From CAJBVG01 sp044376465 (GTDB taxonomy: Bacteria; Bacteroidota; Bacteroidia; Sphingobacteriales; Sphingobacteriaceae): a stretch of DNA of 25,591 nucleotides. Shown here in pieces: positions 14,607-23,413 of the stretch. The stretch is taken from the NCBI GenBank assembly GCA_044376465.1, contig JBILKW010000007.1:1-25591 (forward strand), in the 5' to 3' direction. Position numbers and translations under genes: made by a program. How positions within the stretch are numbered: the stretch's first letter is position 1; each line of letters begins with the position of its first letter. The notes under the pieces were generated by a model. The model was not told where the DNA came from and searched no databases. It saw only the letters and a list, made by a program, of their open reading frames with translations.

Positions 14607-15422
14607 TTAAAGTCCAAATTGCGATTTAATTCCGCCCATAAATGTTGCATCATCATCCTGATTACGATGTGCAATCAACATTTTTGCATCCTCTCCTGCT
14701 GTATATCGCAATGTTTTTTTACCATCAGTTGCGGCCTCAAATATTACTTCCGCAACAATTTTAGCAGAAGAAGCGTTTTGAGACATAATTGGAATAGCAG
14801 CCATCAAAGCTCCAACAATTCCTTGGTATTCAACTAAATTTTCATCATTGCTAAAATCAAATGATCTTCCCGCAAAATCTGTCGCTATCATTCCTGGTTC
14901 TACAATTTTTACTTGTCCACCAAACTGCTCCACTTCATAACTAAGAGATTCAGAAATACCTTCCACTGCAAATTTTGTTCCATGGTACAATGAACCTAAA
15001 GGAAAGGTTATTTTACCACCAATAGAGGATATATTGATTATAATTCCCTTTTTATTTTGTCTAAAATATGGAAGAATAGTTCTAGTAACATCTATTAGTC
15101 CGATAACATTGGTGTTGAATTGTCTAATAATTTTATCTCTGCTAAATGTCTCTAATGGTCCGTATGCACCATAACCTGCATTGTTGAGTAACACATCAAT
15201 GCCACCAAATTTTTGGATACCAAAATCAATTGCGCTATTTATCGAATCCAAATCTAAAACATCTAGTCTAGTCACTATAACATTTTCTAATCGATTCAGC
15301 TCCGTTTCTTTTTCCGGGTTTCTCATGGTAGCAATAACATTCCAGCCCTTTGCTTGAAATACCTTCGCTGTTTCTTTTCCGATGCCACTGCTTGCACCTG
15401 TAATTACAATAGTATTTTTCAT
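14607..15422 (-). CDS. SDR family oxidoreductase, first gene of the bestrophin/LCIB operon
   Basis: A 271-residue classical SDR with TGASSGIG (8-15), NNAG (80-83), ISSIGG with the catalytic Ser near 132-133, and the Tyr146/Lys150 pair in YHGTK. The long C-terminal region after PGMIATDFAG suits the SDR group often paired with AraC regulators in Bacteroidota. Substrate is unknown. It leads a leftward operon of five genes with gaps of 12, -11, 6 and 8 bases. Usually such an SDR lies directly beside its AraC gene; here three genes for membrane and carbonic-anhydrase-like proteins lie between them. Repeats upstream (15441-15501) are candidate operator sites. Confidence 0.92.
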   Translation of the reverse strand: MKNTIVITGASSGIGKETAKVFQAKGWNVIATMRNPEKETELNRLENVIVTRLDVLDLDSINSAIDFGIQKFGGIDVLLNNAGYGAYGPLETFSRDKIIRQFNTNVIGLIDVTRTILPYFRQNKKGIIINISSIGGKITFPLGSLYHGTKFAVEGISESLSYEVEQFGGQVKIVEPGMIATDFAGRSFDFSNDENLVEYQGIVGALMAAIPIMSQNASSAKIVAEVIFEAATDGKKTLRYTAGEDAKMLIAHRNQDDDATFMGGIKSQFGL

Positions 15423-15440
15423 AGTTGTGAATTAAAATTT

Positions 15441-15501
15441 ATCATACAAAATTGAAATAAAAACTAAGATATCTGATCATACAAATTCAAGATGTTTGTA
15501 T
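15441..15501. promoter_or_regulatory. Repeated ATCATACAAA sites upstream of the SDR/bestrophin/LCIB operon
   Basis: ATCATACAAA occurs exactly at 15441-15450 and 15476-15485, 35 bases apart. The second copy forms a dyad with TTTGTAT (15495-15501): ATACAAA, 9-base spacer, TTTGTAT. Two direct copies plus one inverted half-site just upstream of the operon start at 15422 suit binding by a dimeric regulator such as the operon's own AraC protein. No TAnnTTTG box was found for this operon, which would fit activator dependence. Confidence 0.45.
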
Positions 15502-15582
15502 CCTTTTTACGGATAGCGGTATAAATTCTCTTTATAAAATTTACATTATGTTGCACAAATAAACATATATGGAATTTTTTAT

Positions 15583-15590
15583 TATTTTTG
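15583..15590 (+). promoter_or_regulatory. Candidate -7 box of the purN promoter
   Basis: TATTTTTG is an exact TAnnTTTG match ending 20 bases before the purN start codon, implying a leader of roughly 15 bases. A TTG at 15551-15553 is farther upstream than usual for a -33 element. Position relative to purN makes this credible. Confidence 0.45.
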
Positions 15591-15610
15591 AGGGCATACA
15601 ATAATTTACA

Positions 15611-16207
15611 TTGAAAAGAATCGCAATTTTTGCTTCGGGCTCTGGCTCAAATGCCCAACGTATAATGGAGCATTTTAAACGAAATAAAGAAATGGAGGTA
15701 GCATTGGTTTTATGTAATAAACCAGATGCTTATGTGTTGCAGCGTGCTGATAATTTTGAGGTTCCTACTCATGTTTTCACGAAAGAAGAGCTTTACCATA
15801 CTAATTCTATCGATAACTTGTTGAAGAATTTAGAGATCGATCTAATTGTATTGGCGGGATTTATGTGGTTAATTCCGGAACGCCTCATTCACGCTTACCC
15901 GAAACGAATGGTAAATATTCACCCAGCACTTTTGCCTAAATTTGGTGGGGAAGGAATGTATGGTCAAAAAGTACACGAGGCTGTACTCCAATCTGGGGAT
16001 GCCGAAACAGGCATTAGTGTACATTATATCAATAAGAATTTCGACGAAGGAGAGATCATTTACCAATCGCGTTGCCCGGTCGATAAAAACGACGACGCTG
16101 AAAAGCTAGCCTATAAAGTTCATCAATTAGAACATTTACATTATCCTAAAATCATTGAAGAATTATTGAAGAAATTGGATAAAAAACTATACCCCAGAAC
16201 TCATTAA
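15611..16207 (+). CDS. purN: Phosphoribosylglycinamide formyltransferase
   Basis: PurN transfers a formyl group from 10-formyltetrahydrofolate to GAR, the third step of purine synthesis. The 198-residue protein has ASGSGSNAQ (8-16) for phosphate binding and the active-site residues Asn102 and His104 in NIHPALLPKF, with Asp145 in FDEGEI. The start is a TTG at 15611: an in-frame stop lies three codons upstream, and the next ATG (codon 19) would remove the essential phosphate-binding loop. purH follows 35 bases later, so the two form a purine unit. Confidence 0.95.
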   Translation: MKRIAIFASGSGSNAQRIMEHFKRNKEMEVALVLCNKPDAYVLQRADNFEVPTHVFTKEELYHTNSIDNLLKNLEIDLIVLAGFMWLIPERLIHAYPKRMVNIHPALLPKFGGEGMYGQKVHEAVLQSGDAETGISVHYINKNFDEGEIIYQSRCPVDKNDDAEKLAYKVHQLEHLHYPKIIEELLKKLDKKLYPRTH

Positions 16208-16242
16208 TTTTTCATAAACTTGCGCTTCCAAACAATTTCTTC

Positions 16243-17769
16243 ATGAGCGCATTAAAAAAGGTTAAAAACGCCTTAATATCAGTTTATTACAAAAACGACT
16301 TAGAGCCAATCATTCACCTACTCCACAAACATGGAGTAAATATTTATTCTACAGGTGGAACCGAAGTCTTTATAAAGGACTTGGGTGTACCTGTAATTCC
16401 AGTAGAAGACCTAACTTCATACCCCTCTATTTTAGGCGGTAGAGTAAAAACCTTACACCCAAAAGTATTCGGAGGAATTTTAGCTCGCAGAGAATTAGAC
16501 ACAGATTTAGCTCAATTAGCACAATACGAAATACCAGAAATTGATTTGGTAATTGTGGATTTATATCCTTTTGAAGAAACCCTTGCTTCTGGCGCTACCG
16601 AGCAAGACATCATTGAGAAAATAGACATCGGCGGTATATCGTTAATTCGTGCAGCAGCAAAGAATTTTAAAGATGTAATCATCGTTTCTTCTAAAAATGA
16701 CTATACTTTTTTACATGAAGTACTAGAAAAGCAAGAGGGACATTCTACGCTTGCAGATCGTAAAGAATTTGCAAAACGTGCCTTCAACACAAGCTCCCAT
16801 TACGATACAGCCATCTTTAATTATTTTAACCAAGAAAATCCATTACCAGCTTTCAAACAAAGTTTGCAAGAATCGCAACCCCTACGTTACGGAGAAAATC
16901 CTCACCAAGAAGGAGTATTTTATGGCAATTTGAATGCGATGTTCGAGAAATTGAATGGCAAAGAACTGTCGTACAATAACCTTGTAGACGTAGATGCAGC
17001 GGTGGAGTTGATTAAAGAATTTAATGAACCAACTTTTGCCATCTTAAAGCATACCAATGCCTGTGGTTTGGCAAGCAGAGCTAGTTTAAAACAAGCTTGG
17101 TTAGATGCTCTTGCAGGAGATCCTGTTTCTGCATTTGGTGGAGTTATTATTTGCAACCGAGTTATTGATGCAGAAACCGCTAAAGAAATACACTCTTTAT
17201 TCTGCGAAGTATTAATAGCACCGGGTTTTGATTCAGAAGCAGTTTCTCTTTTATCAGAAAAGAAAAACAGAATTTTATTAGTGCAAAAAAATGTTACTTT
17301 ACCAAGTAAACAGTTTAAAACATTACTAAACGGAGTAATAGAGCAAGACAAAGATTTATCGATGGAAGGCATAACTGAAATGCGAGCTGTAACGAATAAA
17401 GTACCAACAGAACAAGAATACAACGATTTAGCATTTGCCAACAAATTGGTAAAACACACCAAATCTAATACCATTATACTTGCTAAAGGTCAGCAATTAT
17501 TAGCAAGTGGGGTAGGCCAAACCTCTAGAGTGGACGCTTTAAAACAAGCTATTGTAAAAGCAGAAGCTTTCGGCTTCGATTTAAATGGAGCGGTAATGGC
17601 TTCTGATGCATTTTTCCCATTCCCAGATTGCGTGGAGATAGCAGGAAAAGCAGGCATCACAGCGATTATACAGCCAGGTGGATCTATAAAAGACCAAGAT
17701 TCTATTAACTATTGCGATAAAAACAATATTGCAATGGTAATCACGGGAGTGAGACACTTTAAACACTAA
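16243..17769 (+). CDS. purH: Bifunctional AICAR transformylase/IMP cyclohydrolase
   Basis: PurH catalyses the last two steps to IMP. The 508 residues hold an N-terminal MGS-like cyclohydrolase domain with YSTGGT (35-40) and GGRVKTLHPKVFGGIL near 65-80. The larger transformylase domain has RYGENPHQ, KHTNACGLA near residue 269 with the catalytic Lys-His, and ASDAFFPFPDCVE near the end. Length is normal and the reading frame is intact. A gap of 77 bases separates it from mreB, with no obvious terminator, so read-through into the mre genes is possible. Confidence 0.97.
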   Translation: MSALKKVKNALISVYYKNDLEPIIHLLHKHGVNIYSTGGTEVFIKDLGVPVIPVEDLTSYPSILGGRVKTLHPKVFGGILARRELDTDLAQLAQYEIPEIDLVIVDLYPFEETLASGATEQDIIEKIDIGGISLIRAAAKNFKDVIIVSSKNDYTFLHEVLEKQEGHSTLADRKEFAKRAFNTSSHYDTAIFNYFNQENPLPAFKQSLQESQPLRYGENPHQEGVFYGNLNAMFEKLNGKELSYNNLVDVDAAVELIKEFNEPTFAILKHTNACGLASRASLKQAWLDALAGDPVSAFGGVIICNRVIDAETAKEIHSLFCEVLIAPGFDSEAVSLLSEKKNRILLVQKNVTLPSKQFKTLLNGVIEQDKDLSMEGITEMRAVTNKVPTEQEYNDLAFANKLVKHTKSNTIILAKGQQLLASGVGQTSRVDALKQAIVKAEAFGFDLNGAVMASDAFFPFPDCVEIAGKAGITAIIQPGGSIKDQDSINYCDKNNIAMVITGVRHFKH

Positions 17770-17846
17770 GATTTTTAATTTATTGAATTATTATTCATAA
17801 ATTGACAAGCATTTTTATCAGAATACATACAAAGAAATAAGAAATA

Positions 17847-18869
17847 ATGGGATTATTTAACTTTTTTACGCAAGAAATTGCGATTGACTTAGGCACAGCA
17901 AACACCTTAATAATACATAACGACAAGGTAGTCGTTGACGAACCCTCTATTGTTGCGATGGATCGCAAAACGGGTAAAGTGATTGCGGTTGGGAAACAGG
18001 CAATGCAAATGGATGGTAAAGCACATGATGGGATAAAAACGATTAGGCCACTAAAAGATGGGGTTATAGCAGACTTTGATGCTGCAGAACATATGATTCG
18101 AGGAATGATTAAAATGATAAATCCAGGTAGAGGTTGGTTCCTTCCATCATTAAGAATGGTTATTTGCATCCCATCGGGTATTACAGAAGTAGAAAAAAGA
18201 GCAGTACGCGACTCTGCAGAAATTGCGGGAGCGAAAGAAGTTTACATGATACACGAACCAATGGCTGCAGCAATTGGAATTGGAATAGACGTAGAAGAAC
18301 CAATGGGAAATATGATTATTGATATTGGTGGTGGAACTACCGAAATTGCAGTTATCGCATTATCGGGTATCGTTTGCGACCAGTCGATACGTGTTGCAGG
18401 TGATAATTTTGACAGTGATATTGTTCAATATATGCGTAGAGAACACAACATATTGATAGGCGATCGTACTGCCGAAAAAATTAAAATTGAAGTAGGAGCA
18501 GCATTAACAGAATTAGACGAACCACCGGCAGAGTTTGCAGTGCAAGGAAGAGATCTAATGACTGGAGTGCCAAAACAAATTAAAGTATCGTACACAGAAA
18601 TTGCCCATTGTTTAGATAAATCTATTTCAAAAATTGAGGAAGCCATATTAAAAGCACTAGAGATTACACCTCCAGAATTATCGGCAGATATCTACCAAAC
18701 TGGTATCTATTTAACGGGTGGGGGCGCATTACTAAGAGGTTTAGATAAACGTATTTCGAGCAAAACAAAATTACCAGTACACATTGCAGAAGATCCATTA
18801 CGTGCGGTAGTAAGAGGAACAGGTATTGCGTTGAAAAATATCGGAAACTTTAAATTCTTAATGACCTAA
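17847..18869 (+). CDS. mreB: Rod shape-determining protein MreB
   Basis: MreB is the bacterial actin homologue that forms membrane-bound filaments and guides lateral wall synthesis. The 340 residues include the phosphate-1 loop IDLGTANTLI (13-22), the phosphate-2 region DIGGGTTEIAVI near 157-168, the adenosine motif TGGGALLRGLD near 291, and an N-terminal MGLFNFFTQEIAIDLG typical of the family. It begins the elongasome cluster mreB-mreC-mreD-mrdA-rodA, which indicates a rod-shaped or elongating cell. mreC starts 21 bases after its stop. Confidence 0.98.
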   Translation: MGLFNFFTQEIAIDLGTANTLIIHNDKVVVDEPSIVAMDRKTGKVIAVGKQAMQMDGKAHDGIKTIRPLKDGVIADFDAAEHMIRGMIKMINPGRGWFLPSLRMVICIPSGITEVEKRAVRDSAEIAGAKEVYMIHEPMAAAIGIGIDVEEPMGNMIIDIGGGTTEIAVIALSGIVCDQSIRVAGDNFDSDIVQYMRREHNILIGDRTAEKIKIEVGAALTELDEPPAEFAVQGRDLMTGVPKQIKVSYTEIAHCLDKSISKIEEAILKALEITPPELSADIYQTGIYLTGGGALLRGLDKRISSKTKLPVHIAEDPLRAVVRGTGIALKNIGNFKFLMT

Positions 18870-18890
18870 TTTTTGAAAGCACAATTGTAA

Positions 18891-19721
18891 ATGCGTAATC
18901 TTTGGTTATTCTTTCTTAGGTACTATGCTTTCTTCTTATTCTTAGCGCTTGAGGCTTTTGCCATTGTGTTAATGGTAAATAACAATAGCTACCACAGTGC
19001 TTCTTATTTTAATTCTTCGAATAATGTAAGCGCTAAATTTTTCGAATATCTATCATACAGTCGATCATTTGTTAACCTCCAAACTTTGAATGATAGTTTA
19101 TCAAAAGAAAACGCATACTTAAGAAACCTTGTACTCGCATCACCTTACTCAAATAAAGTAAATAGAATTTATATTAACGACTCTATAATGCGTAGATATA
19201 CGTATATAGAAGCTAAAGTAATTAACAACAGTGTAAATAAAAGGAATAATTATATTACATTGGATCGAGGCTCACTTCACGGCATCCGTGAAAAAATGGG
19301 CGTAATTTGCGGCGACGGAATCGTAGGAACAATTAAAGATGTATCGGAACATTTTTGCACCGTGATTTCATTTTTACATAAAGATTCTAAGGTTTCTGCG
19401 CAATTAAACTCTTCCAATGAATACGGATCGTTGGTTTGGGAAGGTAGAAACCCGAAATTTGCGTCACTTAAAGATATTCCTACTCACGTTAAAGTTAAAC
19501 TTGGAGATTCCGTAAGTACAACAGGATTCTCACAGAAATTTCCAAAAAATGTTTTTATTGGCAGAGTAATAAAATGTGATTTAAAAAGTGGAGATAACTT
19601 TTATAACATTGAAGTTGCTCTCTCAACCAATTTCACTACTTTAAGATACGTTTATGTTGTAGAAGATAATTTTGCCGAAGAATTAAAAAAACTAGAGCTG
19701 ATGGAGGTAAATAATGATTAA
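18891..19721 (+). CDS. mreC: Rod shape-determining protein MreC
   Basis: MreC is a periplasmic scaffold anchored by one N-terminal helix that links MreB filaments to PBP2. The 276-residue protein has a transmembrane segment at about 9-29 and a coiled-coil-like stretch around 60-80 (LQTLNDSLSKENAYLRNLV). The beta-rich MreC core follows, containing NNYITLDRGSLHGIREKMGV and GVVG-like GIVGTIKDV segments. The 3' end overlaps mreD by 8 bases, so translation of the two is coupled. Confidence 0.94.
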   Translation: MRNLWLFFLRYYAFFLFLALEAFAIVLMVNNNSYHSASYFNSSNNVSAKFFEYLSYSRSFVNLQTLNDSLSKENAYLRNLVLASPYSNKVNRIYINDSIMRRYTYIEAKVINNSVNKRNNYITLDRGSLHGIREKMGVICGDGIVGTIKDVSEHFCTVISFLHKDSKVSAQLNSSNEYGSLVWEGRNPKFASLKDIPTHVKVKLGDSVSTTGFSQKFPKNVFIGRVIKCDLKSGDNFYNIEVALSTNFTTLRYVYVVEDNFAEELKKLELMEVNND

Positions 19722-20232
19722 GCTTTTACTAAATAATGTGATTCGGTTTTTTTTGCTTTTACTTTTACAAGTAATTGTATTTAATAATATTGGTTTATAC
19801 AACATGGTAAACCCTTATGTATACGTACTATTTATATTGTTACTCCCCTTAGAAACTCCATTATATGCATTGCTGAGTTTATCATTTTTGATGGGCTTAA
19901 GTATTGATATATTTTCGAATACCGGAGGAATGCATGCAGCAGCTTGTACCTTAATAGCGTTTATTCGTCCATTGATTTTGTTGATCATTACACCCAGAGG
20001 TGGATACGAGCACCAACCTGTACCCAATTTGCGTAACATGGGGATACAATGGTTCCTTACATATTCAACCACCTTAGTACTTGTTCATCATCTACTACTA
20101 TTTCAATTGGAAGTCTTTCGAATCAATGAGTTTCTCATTACCTTTGCTCGATCAATACTAAGTACAATTTTTACATTAGTTTTGATTTTGATCTCACAAT
20201 ATTTAACAGGTACTCCGCAAAAAAGAACATGA
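19714..20232 (+). CDS. mreD: Rod shape-determining membrane protein MreD
   Basis: MreD is a small polytopic membrane protein of the elongasome. The 172 residues are very hydrophobic with about five helices (near 8-28, 35-52, 55-70, 78-95 and 140-165). MGLSIDIFSNTGGMHAAA (60-77) matches the conserved Asp-Gly-His segment of the family. It overlaps mreC by 8 bases and the next gene by 4 bases (ATGA), a compact arrangement that supports the assignment of this poorly conserved protein. Confidence 0.92.
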   Translation: MIKLLLNNVIRFFLLLLLQVIVFNNIGLYNMVNPYVYVLFILLLPLETPLYALLSLSFLMGLSIDIFSNTGGMHAAACTLIAFIRPLILLIITPRGGYEHQPVPNLRNMGIQWFLTYSTTLVLVHHLLLFQLEVFRINEFLITFARSILSTIFTLVLILISQYLTGTPQKRT

Positions 20233-22079
20233 ACATTTTCTTCGAGAGAAAACTAGTTATTCAAGGCCTAATTGTTCTGGTTGCAATTATTTTATTAACT
20301 CGTTTATTTTATATTCAAGTAATTGATGAAAGCTACTTCTTATCAGCAAACAATAACGTATTAAGAAAAATAAATATATACCCTGCTCGTGGAATTATTT
20401 ACGATCGCAAGGGCCACATCTTAGTGCAAAACGAACCGGTATATGATTTGATGGTAGTACCCAAACAAACCAAAGAGTTAGACACTACTAATTTTTGTAA
20501 ACTAATTGGAATTTCCAAAGAGCAATTCATTGAAAAAATAAAAAAAGCGAGGAAATATTCTCCTTTTAAAGCATCTATTTTTGAGAAACAATTATCGGCG
20601 AGAGTATACGCTTCTTTTCAAGAACAACTCTATGAATTCCCTGGCTTCTTCGTTCAAAATAGAACGGTTAGAAAATATCCAGATTCATTGGCAGCCCATG
20701 TGTTAGGATATATTGGTGAGGTTGATGATCGAATTATTGCCAAAACAAATAACTATTATCAAATAGGCGATTACATCGGAATTAGTGGAATTGAAAGTGC
20801 ATATGAAGATGTTTTGCGTGGGCAACGTGGTACAAAAGTGATTATGGTGGATGTGCTCAATAGAGAACAAGGGTCTTATGAAAATGGAGCTTATGATACA
20901 ATTGCAATAGCAGGTGAAAAATTAATTTCTTCATTAGATTTTGACATTCAAAAATTGGGTGAACAGTTAATGAGAAATAAAAAAGGAAGTATTGTTGCCA
21001 TAGAACCAAGCACCGGCGAAATACTATGTTTTATTAGCTCTCCGGGCTACGACCCAAATCTATTGGTGGGTAGAGAACGAGGAAATAATTACATAAAATT
21101 ATTAAGAGATGCACAGAAGCCTTTGTTTATGCGCCCTCTCATGGCACAATATCCACCGGGCTCTATTTTTAAAGCAGTTGAAGCATTAATTGCACAACAA
21201 GAAAATTTAATCTTTCCGGAAACACGTTTCCCTTGTGGCGGTGGTTATTCTATTGGTAACAGAACAGTAAAATGTATGCACGTACATTCGCCATTAGATT
21301 TACGTGAAAGTATCGCGCAATCTTGTAATGCTTATTACTGTTGGACTTTTAAGAAACTGATCGACCAAGGAAATTACGAAACGGTAGAAAAGAATTTTTT
21401 AAAATGGAGAGAGTACGTAAATAAATTCGGAATTGGTAAAAAAACAGGCATCGATTTACCTAATGAACTCAGTGGTTTGTTACCCACCGTAGGCTTCTAT
21501 GATAAATACTACGGATCTGGCAGATGGAAATCATCTACAATAATTTCATTAGCCATTGGCCAAGGTGAGCTTGGTGTTACTCCCTTACAAATGGCAAACG
21601 TAACCGCTGCAATTGCCAATAAAGGTTGGTATTACAACCCGCATTTAGTAAAAGCAATTGGCGATAAAAACTATCAACGTAAAGAATTTACTACTAAAAA
21701 TTATTTAGGCATCGATTCGAATTATTTCAATATAGTGATTGACGGAATGCAAGATGTAGTGGAACGTGGAACCGCAACCTATGCCAAAATCAATGGAATT
21801 ACCATGTGTGGCAAAACTGGTACCGCGCAAAATCCACACGGTAAAGATCACTCCGTATTTTTCGCTTTTGCGCCAAGAGAAAATCCGAAAATTGCCATCG
21901 CAGTGGTAGTAGAAAATGCAGGCTTTGGTTCTATTTGGGCCGCTCCTATTGCTAGTATTTTAGTTGAAAAATATTTAACTGATACGGTTTCTAAACCTAA
22001 ATATTATATCGATAGATTATTGAATGCCGATTTAATTCATCCTCCAATTATAAAAACAGAGGATAAGAAAGAAAATTAA
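20229..22079 (+). CDS. mrdA: Penicillin-binding protein 2 (peptidoglycan D,D-transpeptidase)
   Basis: PBP2 cross-links peptidoglycan during side-wall elongation and works with RodA. The 616-residue class B PBP has one membrane anchor at about 9-29 and a pedestal domain beginning YPARGIIYDRKG (51-62). The transpeptidase domain carries all three active-site motifs: SIFK (Ser312, Lys315), SCN (365-367) and KTG (529-531). The second half includes IGQGELGVTPLQMAN (443-457). It follows mreD with a 4-base overlap and ends one base before rodA, the usual mrdA-rodA pairing. Confidence 0.97.
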   Translation: MNIFFERKLVIQGLIVLVAIILLTRLFYIQVIDESYFLSANNNVLRKINIYPARGIIYDRKGHILVQNEPVYDLMVVPKQTKELDTTNFCKLIGISKEQFIEKIKKARKYSPFKASIFEKQLSARVYASFQEQLYEFPGFFVQNRTVRKYPDSLAAHVLGYIGEVDDRIIAKTNNYYQIGDYIGISGIESAYEDVLRGQRGTKVIMVDVLNREQGSYENGAYDTIAIAGEKLISSLDFDIQKLGEQLMRNKKGSIVAIEPSTGEILCFISSPGYDPNLLVGRERGNNYIKLLRDAQKPLFMRPLMAQYPPGSIFKAVEALIAQQENLIFPETRFPCGGGYSIGNRTVKCMHVHSPLDLRESIAQSCNAYYCWTFKKLIDQGNYETVEKNFLKWREYVNKFGIGKKTGIDLPNELSGLLPTVGFYDKYYGSGRWKSSTIISLAIGQGELGVTPLQMANVTAAIANKGWYYNPHLVKAIGDKNYQRKEFTTKNYLGIDSNYFNIVIDGMQDVVERGTATYAKINGITMCGKTGTAQNPHGKDHSVFFAFAPRENPKIAIAVVVENAGFGSIWAAPIASILVEKYLTDTVSKPKYYIDRLLNADLIHPPIIKTEDKKEN

Positions 22080-22080
22080 C

Positions 22081-23349
22081 ATGAGTGAGCTAAGACAAAA
22101 TAAGTTTTGGAAAAACATTGATAGCATTACGATCCTATTATATTTCGCATTGGTTATAATAGGCTGGCTTAGTATTTACTCTGCGGTATACGACGAGAGC
22201 CATAGCTCTATATTCGACATTGAACGTAATTATGGTAAACAATTAATTTGGATTGTATCGGCATTTTTTATTGCCCTTATGATTGTGCTAATTGAATCTA
22301 AATTCTACTCCGTTTTTTCTTACGGAATTTATGCAGTAACACTTGCGTTGCTCGTATCTGTATTGTTTTTTGGTAAGTACGTAAACGGTTCACGCTCTTG
22401 GTTTGAGATAGGTTCGTTTAGGTTGCAACCTTCTGAGTTTGCTAAGTTTGCAACGGCATTAGTAATCGCAAAATACATAAGTACAACGAATAAAAAACTA
22501 AGTGATTTAAAAACCATTGCGGCTAGTTTAGGCTTGCTATTTTTACCAATGACCCTTATTTTATTACAAGGTGATGTGGGTTCTGCCGTTACCTATGTAG
22601 CCTTTATTTTTGTGTTATACCGAGAAGGTTTAACAGGTTATGTGCTGATTATTGGAGTTCTATTAGCTCTCATTTTTATTTTAGCACTACTCTTCCCCCC
22701 TTTATTTATTTACATCGGTATCGGTTTAGTGGGAATTGGAATGTTATATTATTTCAGAAAAAAACGTCAAGCAATCCTGATCATTATTGCAGCAGTAATA
22801 CTTTCTGTAGGAACTGTTGCTGGTTTCGATTATGTATTTAACAATGTTTTAAAAACGCATCACCGCGATCGTTTAAATAATTTAGTAGGTAAAGAAATTG
22901 ATTTAAAAGGAGCAGGCTATAATGTAAACCAAAGTAAAATTGCCATTGGCTCTGGAGGTGTAGTTGGCAAAGGCTTCTTAAACGGAACACAAACTAAATA
23001 CGATTTTGTACCCGAGCAAAGTACCGACTTTATTTTTTGTACAGTTGGCGAAGAATTTGGCTTTGTAGGGAGTATCGTATTAATCGGATTATTTACTGCG
23101 CTTTTATTGCGAATAATTTTTATTGCCGAAAGGCAGCGTTCTGCTTTCAGCAGAATTTATGCGTATGGTGTAGCCAGTATTTTATTTATGCACCTCACCA
23201 TTAATATCGGCATGACCATTGGCCTGGTTCCTGTAATTGGCATTCCACTTCCCTTCGTAAGCTACGGAGGTTCTTCGCTTTGGAGCTTTACCATTTTATT
23301 ATTTATTCTGATAAAATTAGATTCGAACAGACAGAATATAATTCGTTAG
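22081..23349 (+). CDS. rodA: Rod shape-determining protein RodA (SEDS glycosyltransferase)
   Basis: RodA polymerises lipid II into glycan strands as the partner of PBP2. The 422-residue integral membrane protein has about ten helices and SEDS hallmarks: RSWFEIGSFRLQPSEFAK in the first half, and near residue 308 the catalytic-loop DFVPEQSTDFIFCTVGEEFG segment with Asp308. PLPFVSYGGSSLW near the C-terminus is also diagnostic. Start and stop are unambiguous. It ends the mre cluster and is followed by a perfect 13-bp inverted repeat that may mark the end of the transcript. Confidence 0.96.
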   Translation: MSELRQNKFWKNIDSITILLYFALVIIGWLSIYSAVYDESHSSIFDIERNYGKQLIWIVSAFFIALMIVLIESKFYSVFSYGIYAVTLALLVSVLFFGKYVNGSRSWFEIGSFRLQPSEFAKFATALVIAKYISTTNKKLSDLKTIAASLGLLFLPMTLILLQGDVGSAVTYVAFIFVLYREGLTGYVLIIGVLLALIFILALLFPPLFIYIGIGLVGIGMLYYFRKKRQAILIIIAAVILSVGTVAGFDYVFNNVLKTHHRDRLNNLVGKEIDLKGAGYNVNQSKIAIGSGGVVGKGFLNGTQTKYDFVPEQSTDFIFCTVGEEFGFVGSIVLIGLFTALLLRIIFIAERQRSAFSRIYAYGVASILFMHLTINIGMTIGLVPVIGIPLPFVSYGGSSLWSFTILLFILIKLDSNRQNIIR

Positions 23350-23352
23350 ATC

Positions 23353-23413
23353 ATATGCTCGTGTGCTCATAAGTCAAATTATGCTATTAGCACCCACGAA
23401 CACACGAGCATAT
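23353..23413. repeat. Inverted repeat after rodA, possible transcript end
   Basis: ATATGCTCGTGTG (23353-23365) and CACACGAGCATAT (23401-23413) form a perfect 13-bp inverted repeat with a 35-base loop. The units resemble the TATGCTAGTGTGCTA family at 5805 and 9201, and TATTAGCATA follows at 23411-23420. There is no T-run, so it is not a standard intrinsic terminator, though a T-rich stretch occurs later (23439-23446). The rest of the 191-base gap shows no clear promoter box. Confidence 0.6.

Noticed and set aside
14586..14837. 83-codon plus-strand frame over the end of the SDR gene
   Set aside because: Antisense to a complete SDR gene; the cysteine- and serine-rich translation has no family resemblance.
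16920..17474. 184-codon open frame on the minus strand inside purH
   Set aside because: It lies wholly within a well-matched purH coding sequence, has no recognisable motif, and its composition is that of an antisense shadow.
17770..17846. Separate mreB promoter (TTGACA at about 17802)
   Set aside because: The TTGACA-like string has no TAnnTTTG partner at a suitable distance, so no promoter is called.
17795..18169. 124-codon minus-strand frame over the start of mreB
   Set aside because: Antisense to the highly conserved mreB sequence, with no domain signature.
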